Of a DNA stretch of 64,000 nt, positions 59,652 to 64,000 are shown piece by piece. Source of the stretch: Pseudo-nitzschia pungens (taxonomy: Eukaryota; Bacillariophyta; Bacillariophyceae; Bacillariales; Bacillariaceae). The notes below the pieces were generated by a model. It did not search any database and was not told the DNA's origin. It saw nothing but the letters and a program-made list of their open reading frames with translations. Position numbers and translations under genes: made by a program. The number at the start of each line of letters is the position of its first letter. The first letter of the stretch is position 1. The stretch spans positions 3,782,001 through 3,846,000 of the forward strand of contig CM074762.1 in NCBI GenBank assembly GCA_037355855.1. Reading direction: 5' to 3'.

Positions 59652-62600
59652 CTAGTTTTCTCGTTGCTTCAGGCTCGGCAGCCACGACAGGATTTTCAGT
59701 TGCCGTTCCTGGAGGGCGTCCTCGATGACCTCCTGGGGAATCAGATTCTTCAGCACCTGCTTCATGAACGCCGCGTTGAACCCGGCGAGGCTCCCGTACA
59801 CGGCGTCCTTCCAGTACCTCCGCAGAAAATCGCGGTTGTTGTCGGGGTTCATGCCGCGCCGGATGAACATGTAGCTAAAGCCCCAGCAAAAGGAGGTCAC
59901 GAGCGATTCGTACACGGCGGTCCACAGCTTCTGGGGGGAGCTAAAGCCAAACAGAAAAATCCGCTTGGTGGCGGCCGACCGGCTCATCCAGAGAATCACC
60001 GAGGCGACGAGGCCCGCCATGTCGCCGTTCTCGACGCACTGGAAGAGGGACTCCTTGTCCTTGGAACAATCCTGGACGTTCATGAGCTGCTGCTCCATGG
60101 CCGCGTGCCAGCCCGGTGCCCGGGCCTGGATCTCGGCCGAGATGGCAATCAGCGACAAGAACAGGACGAAGTAGTTGGCCAGGACAAAGACGACCTGGCG
60201 CTTTTCCTGCAACCGTGGAACGTAGTGCGGCTTGGCGCGCTGCTGCTGCAATAGCAGGGTGGTGATCTCGCGGAGGCTCTTCTGGATCTGGTCTTCGGGG
60301 TGGAGGGACGCCACTTCCAGGCTGGACTCTTTCGAGTTGTTGTCGTCGTCGTCGTTGCTGGTGCTGCCGTTGTCGGTTCCCTGTTCCTCCTCCTCCGTCC
60401 TTGGAGCTCTTTTTCTCCGAGTGCGTTTTCTGTTTGATTGTCTTGGACGAGGAGGGCTGCGAAGTAGAGGACGAGGACGACGTCAACTTGCGTCCGTTCT
60501 TGGATTTCGACGACGACAGCAATTTGCCGCGGTTCTTGGAATCGGCTCCCTCCGACAGCGGCACCTGCAGGCTGTTGAGGCGGGTTCCCAGCAGCGCCAA
60601 TTGGTTCGCGTTCAGCCCCAGGCCGTTCAGATCCAGCGAGGTGGGACGCGGACTCGGAGCCGCCGAGGGCGAGTCGGGTGGCCCGCTGTCGTAGTCGGAG
60701 AATCTCGTGTATTTGGGTGGCGTCAGATAACCGCTGCCGTCGCTGGTGGCAAACCGAAGGGTGAGCCTCGATCCATCGGGAATGTACGGACTCAGAACAA
60801 TCTCTGAAAAGAGAAAAGAAAAGAAAAAGGAGAAAAGGAAGAAAAAAACCCGATTCATGAACGGAATGGTGAGCGGGGTATTGCTCCGAATAGGATTGAC
60901 AAACTCCATCGAACAATCCCATAGGATAGGAGACAAACAATTGAACGACCGAACGAACGAAACGAACAGCTCGGCCCCACAATCTCGCAACACTCTCATC
61001 CGACACGCGTGCGAACCGTACTATGAGTACCGTACGTACCTTCGGGCGGATTGAAGCTCTCGTCGAGGACCCGAAAATCCAGCAGCGTCGACGTGCTCGA
61101 GAGACCCAGTTTTCGGACCACGCTGTTCTGCACGTGCTCCTGGAGTTCCAGCGAGCTCGTGCCCTCGTACCACGATATCGTCAGGCTTCCCCGATTTGCC
61201 CAGTGATTGTTGTTGTTGTTGTCGCTGCTGTTGCTCCCGCCCAGGCCGCTCCCAAAGTCCGACAGGGGCGACGGCGACGACGATTCCATCGAATGCTTTC
61301 GGAGCTTTCCTTTTTTTCGCCGAAACGACAGAAAACTGCTCCTTGGGGGCGGCTGCTGCTGCTGCTGGCTCATGGACGAGCTCACATCTTCCCAGAGCTG
61401 CAGGTGGATCTTGCGCTTGCCTCCCGGCATGGTGGCAACCTGGTGCGGAATCGCCTGTTGCTGCTGTTGCTGTTGCTGCTGGTGGGAACCGAACGACGGC
61501 CGTGTCGGGAATGGCTTTGGGTAGCCGTTGTGATTGTGAGTGAAGTGAGAGTGGGACGGTTGGCTCAACAATCCCTGCATGGACGTCGACGTCGGCATCG
61601 GCATCGATGACATATTGCTGTTGTTGTTGTCGTACGAAGCATCGCTCCCCACTCGTGGCACGATGAGAGGGGGCAGGTGCGGAATGGGAGTCGAATTCGA
61701 ATTTGAGTCCTGATGATGATGATGATGATCGTCGAGGAAAAAATCCGAAGACATCGAGATGGGCGTCAGACGATGACTGGTGTCGGATGGAGGATGCGCC
61801 GCTTGCGAGGAATTGGACGAAACGATGTGGTTTTGGTTGGAGGTTCTTGCGTTCGTGTTTTGTTCCGAGTCGGCGGGGCGCTGTTTTCGTTTCGACGGCG
61901 TGGATTGAGAGCGTAGTTGTCTCTCACTGGTTGTCCCCGATTCGATGCAAGTCTTTGTCTCGGTCTGGGTCTGATTCAGTGTCAGTGTCGTCGGTTCCAT
62001 CGCCATCGCCATCGTCATCGTTGTTGTTGATGACGATGATTCCGTCGGTCGAGTCCTTGTCGGAACGGACCGGTGATGTAAGTGTGGAACGCGATCTCTG
62101 GCGCTTTGCGGGAGATCCCGGTGGTTCCTTTGGTTTCTTCCTCGACGTTGTCGTCGTCGTCTCTCCCGAAGCATCGTTTTTGTCCTGGTCCATCGTGCCG
62201 GTTGGTTCGAGATGGGGAATGAAAATGCGATTTTCTACGGTTTTCTCCACCGGGGTCGTTGTTTTCTGTTTCTGTTTTTGAATTCGTTTGTGTTGTGTTT
62301 CTGTTTGTGTCACCGTCGAAGCGCCGGTTGACGCTTCGGTTTCCGGCTCCTCTCCCGCCTCCGCCATCACCTTTTGAAGCATGTCGTCGCTGAATCTCCG
62401 ACTCGCATTCCCCCTCACGATTGGAGTGGCTCCCTCCGGTTCGAGACAACAAGCGGTAGAAGCTGCGGTTGTGTCCACCACGAGGGGACTCGCACGTGCC
62501 TCGTCGTCATCATCATCGTCATCGATGGAAGATTGGATCGCGGCGGATCCGACGTTTTCTGTTTCTTGGCCGAGCCGGGGTTTGCTTTGGGAACGCTGGA

Positions 62601-62883
62601 TGGAGGTTTCGTCAAAGGTGATCATCGAATGACGATTGCCTCCTTCTTCTTCGACCCTCTCGGTGGTGGTTGATGAAGTTGTTGTTGTTGTTGTTGCTGA
62701 TGTTATTACTGGCTCTGCTTCTGCTTCTGCTTCTGCTTCTGTGGTTTCGACCTTTTCGTCGAACAGAGTGGCTTGTGGTTCGGGCTCCTCCATTTCGTTT
62801 TCTTCTTCGGGCAGTTCTTGTTTTTTCTCTTCGCAAGGCAGCCCTTCGTTCTCTTGCAGAATCATATCGCTCTGCGGCGCCAT
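59652..62883 (-). CDS. Large poly-Gln protein with C-terminal multi-span membrane domain, function unknown; two frame breaks
   Basis: I do not recognise the family. Two exons, 62883-61040 and 60803-59652, join at GT-AG (phase 1). The N-terminal third is acidic and disordered, with EAEAEAEAEP, poly-Thr and poly-Asp tracts. The middle has HHHHH, QQQQQQQQQ and an ordered stretch, GKRKIHLQLWEDVSS ... RGSLTISWYEGTSSLELQEHV ... LLDFRVLDESFNPPEEIVLSPYIPDGSRLTLRF, compatible with a ubiquitin-like or PB1-like beta-grasp fold. The C-terminal 220 residues have a span VVFVLANYFVLFLSLIAISAEI, a second hydrophobic segment MAGLVASVILWMS, and SFCWGFSYMFI. Two +1 moves are needed: one between about 62170 and 61924, one between 60490 and 60395, before TEEEEQGTDNGS. 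It may be two genes, but the shared strand and splice phase favour one. Confidence 0.5.
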
Positions 62884-63962
62884 TCTCTAGTCTCGAGCGA
62901 TTGTTCGGAGGAAGAATCAATCAATCTATCTATCACTCTATCAATCGGTCGACACGGTCTTGTTTGTCAAATAACAATAATGATACTAATGGGGGAAACA
63001 ATACGTTACGGCAGGTCTATTGCACATCCATCCATCAAAACCCGTGACGGAGTCAATGAATCAATCGACACCTGACCACACGACACCACTCCGTATTTAT
63101 TTTTTTTGGTTACACGTTTACGTGCAGTTCACACCCAATCAACTACTCAGACACGCACGTCGTTCCTTTGTGATCCAAACGACAGATGTCAGCTTCAAAG
63201 TGGAAAAGGGAAATGGAATTTTGGACGACGGGAATTCGATGATTCACTCGTACGGAACCGTAAATTACGGTATTGTGATGTACTACGAACTACGCACTCA
63301 TACTTTTGGTACTGGTACTCACTGTAAAGGTATCCGTACGAAAGAAACGGTGGGCACGAATACGAATACGAATACAGTATGAACTACGTAGTGGTAATAC
63401 TACGAATACTTGTACAAACGATACCGTACGCTAAGGTTACCGTACGAGTACGTTACGTACCATGAAGAACGAGCATTTTTTCCGTTTCCCGATCAGGTCC
63501 CACGGCCATTGCAAATTACAGTTCCAACATTCCGTAATTGCAACAAGACTCAAAAATGCAACTACTATCGTGTTTCGAATGACACGCGGAATTTTCTCCC
63601 ATGACCCATAACCTATTGACAATGAGAAAGCCGTTCCGATTCGGACGTTCAACATCACACAAGTACCTATGATACATACTAAACATATTTATGGTGGTGG
63701 TGATGATGGATTGATTGAGATGATGGTTAACCTTACTAGTGCATGTAGGAACGAAGATTTACTTCTAGTAAGTGACTAGTAACTAACTGGTACTGTAGTA
63801 TTATTTTTTAAAAAAGAAATTACGAAGTAGCTGTAATAACAACGAAGAAATACAACAGTACAAAAACCGAGATCCCGTAGCTCCTCCAACCCAAGCAGTC
63901 GCACGGAACTCGAAAGTGCAACCTCGTGATCGACGACGATCCATCTCGCCAAGACCGGCACG
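62884..63962. other. Gene-free spacer, GTA/TAC-rich
   Basis: (ATCA/ATCTATC)n-like sequence lies at 62917-62948. 63240-63470 is dense in GTAC/TACG, with CTAAGGTTAC at 63431-63440. No gene is supported. Confidence 0.35.
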
Positions 63963-64000
63963 ATGGACGGGAGCGCAGTCTTCGACGGCATCCGCTGTTT
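63963..64000 (+). CDS. Possible start of a gene truncated by the window end
   Basis: ATG at 63963 is followed by 12 open codons (MDGSAVFDGIRC) to the edge, with a GC-rich, coding-like composition unlike the spacer before it. Too short to identify. Confidence 0.25.
   Translation, partial: MDGSAVFDGIRC

Overview
The window reads as nuclear DNA of a photosynthetic stramenopile, most likely a pennate diatom. Genes are intron-poor, with short GT-AG introns. Four proteins begin with a signal peptide ending in an ASAFAP-like Phe motif, the bipartite targeting signal of secondary (red-derived) plastids. Several genes encode the secreted Pro/Thr/Ser-rich, Cys-rich proteins typical of diatoms. About 18 protein genes, one RNA gene and one inverted-repeat element can be supported.

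Layout. 0-1 kb: an ~0.8 kb element with 16-bp inverted ends. 1.8-3.2 kb: mitotic cyclin B. 5.2-8.8 kb: a secreted modular glycoside hydrolase (GH8-like) with Cys-rich modules and a coding minisatellite, interrupted by two frameshifts. 10.4-12.7 kb: an AAK1/GAK-type kinase. 14.5-32.7 kb: a cluster of five single-pass membrane proteins (three +, one -, one +). Each has an acidic cytoplasmic N-terminus, one membrane span, a Pro/Thr/Ser stalk and an extracellular Cys/Trp domain; the last also has leucine-rich repeats, four of them on separate 72-bp exons. Inside this cluster, on the minus strand at 21.56-21.64 kb, is a circularly permuted tRNA-Arg(ACG) gene. A predicted thylakoid-lumen protein (26.4-27.2 kb) also lies there. 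33.9-40 kb: a plastid SET-domain methyltransferase, a small plastid protein, a prenylated ubiquitin-fold protein (UBL3/MUB type) and a plastid TerC-like membrane protein. 41.5-48.9 kb: an RBBP6/Mpe1-type DWNN-RING protein, a PP2C phosphatase fused to two cyclic-nucleotide-binding domains, and a CoA-binding-domain protein. 49.7-62.9 kb: a more GC-rich block with a CK1-like kinase, an aldo/keto reductase, a ubiquitin-like/Tudor-like protein and a poly-Gln membrane protein.

Three things stand out. First, the permuted tRNA gene: its 3' half precedes its 5' half, the break is at the canonical intron position 37/38, and a pairing flank, an upstream TATA-like box and a T5 terminator are present. Second, twelve reading-frame breaks in eight genes on both strands are all in the same direction (an excess of 1 mod 3). 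Nine of them contain, at or inside the permitted window, a GTAN tetranucleotide or its complement whose removal restores the frame. Third, a 10-mer GTAAGGTTAC (either strand) occurs at least 14 times, always outside the predicted exons, in spacers that are conspicuously rich in GTA/TAC. The last two may share a cause (a mutational process, or a motif-linked consensus error), and raw reads plus RNA-seq would settle it.

Functionally the genes are ordinary housekeeping genes mixed with a lineage-specific surface-protein cluster. No operon-like logic is expected or seen.
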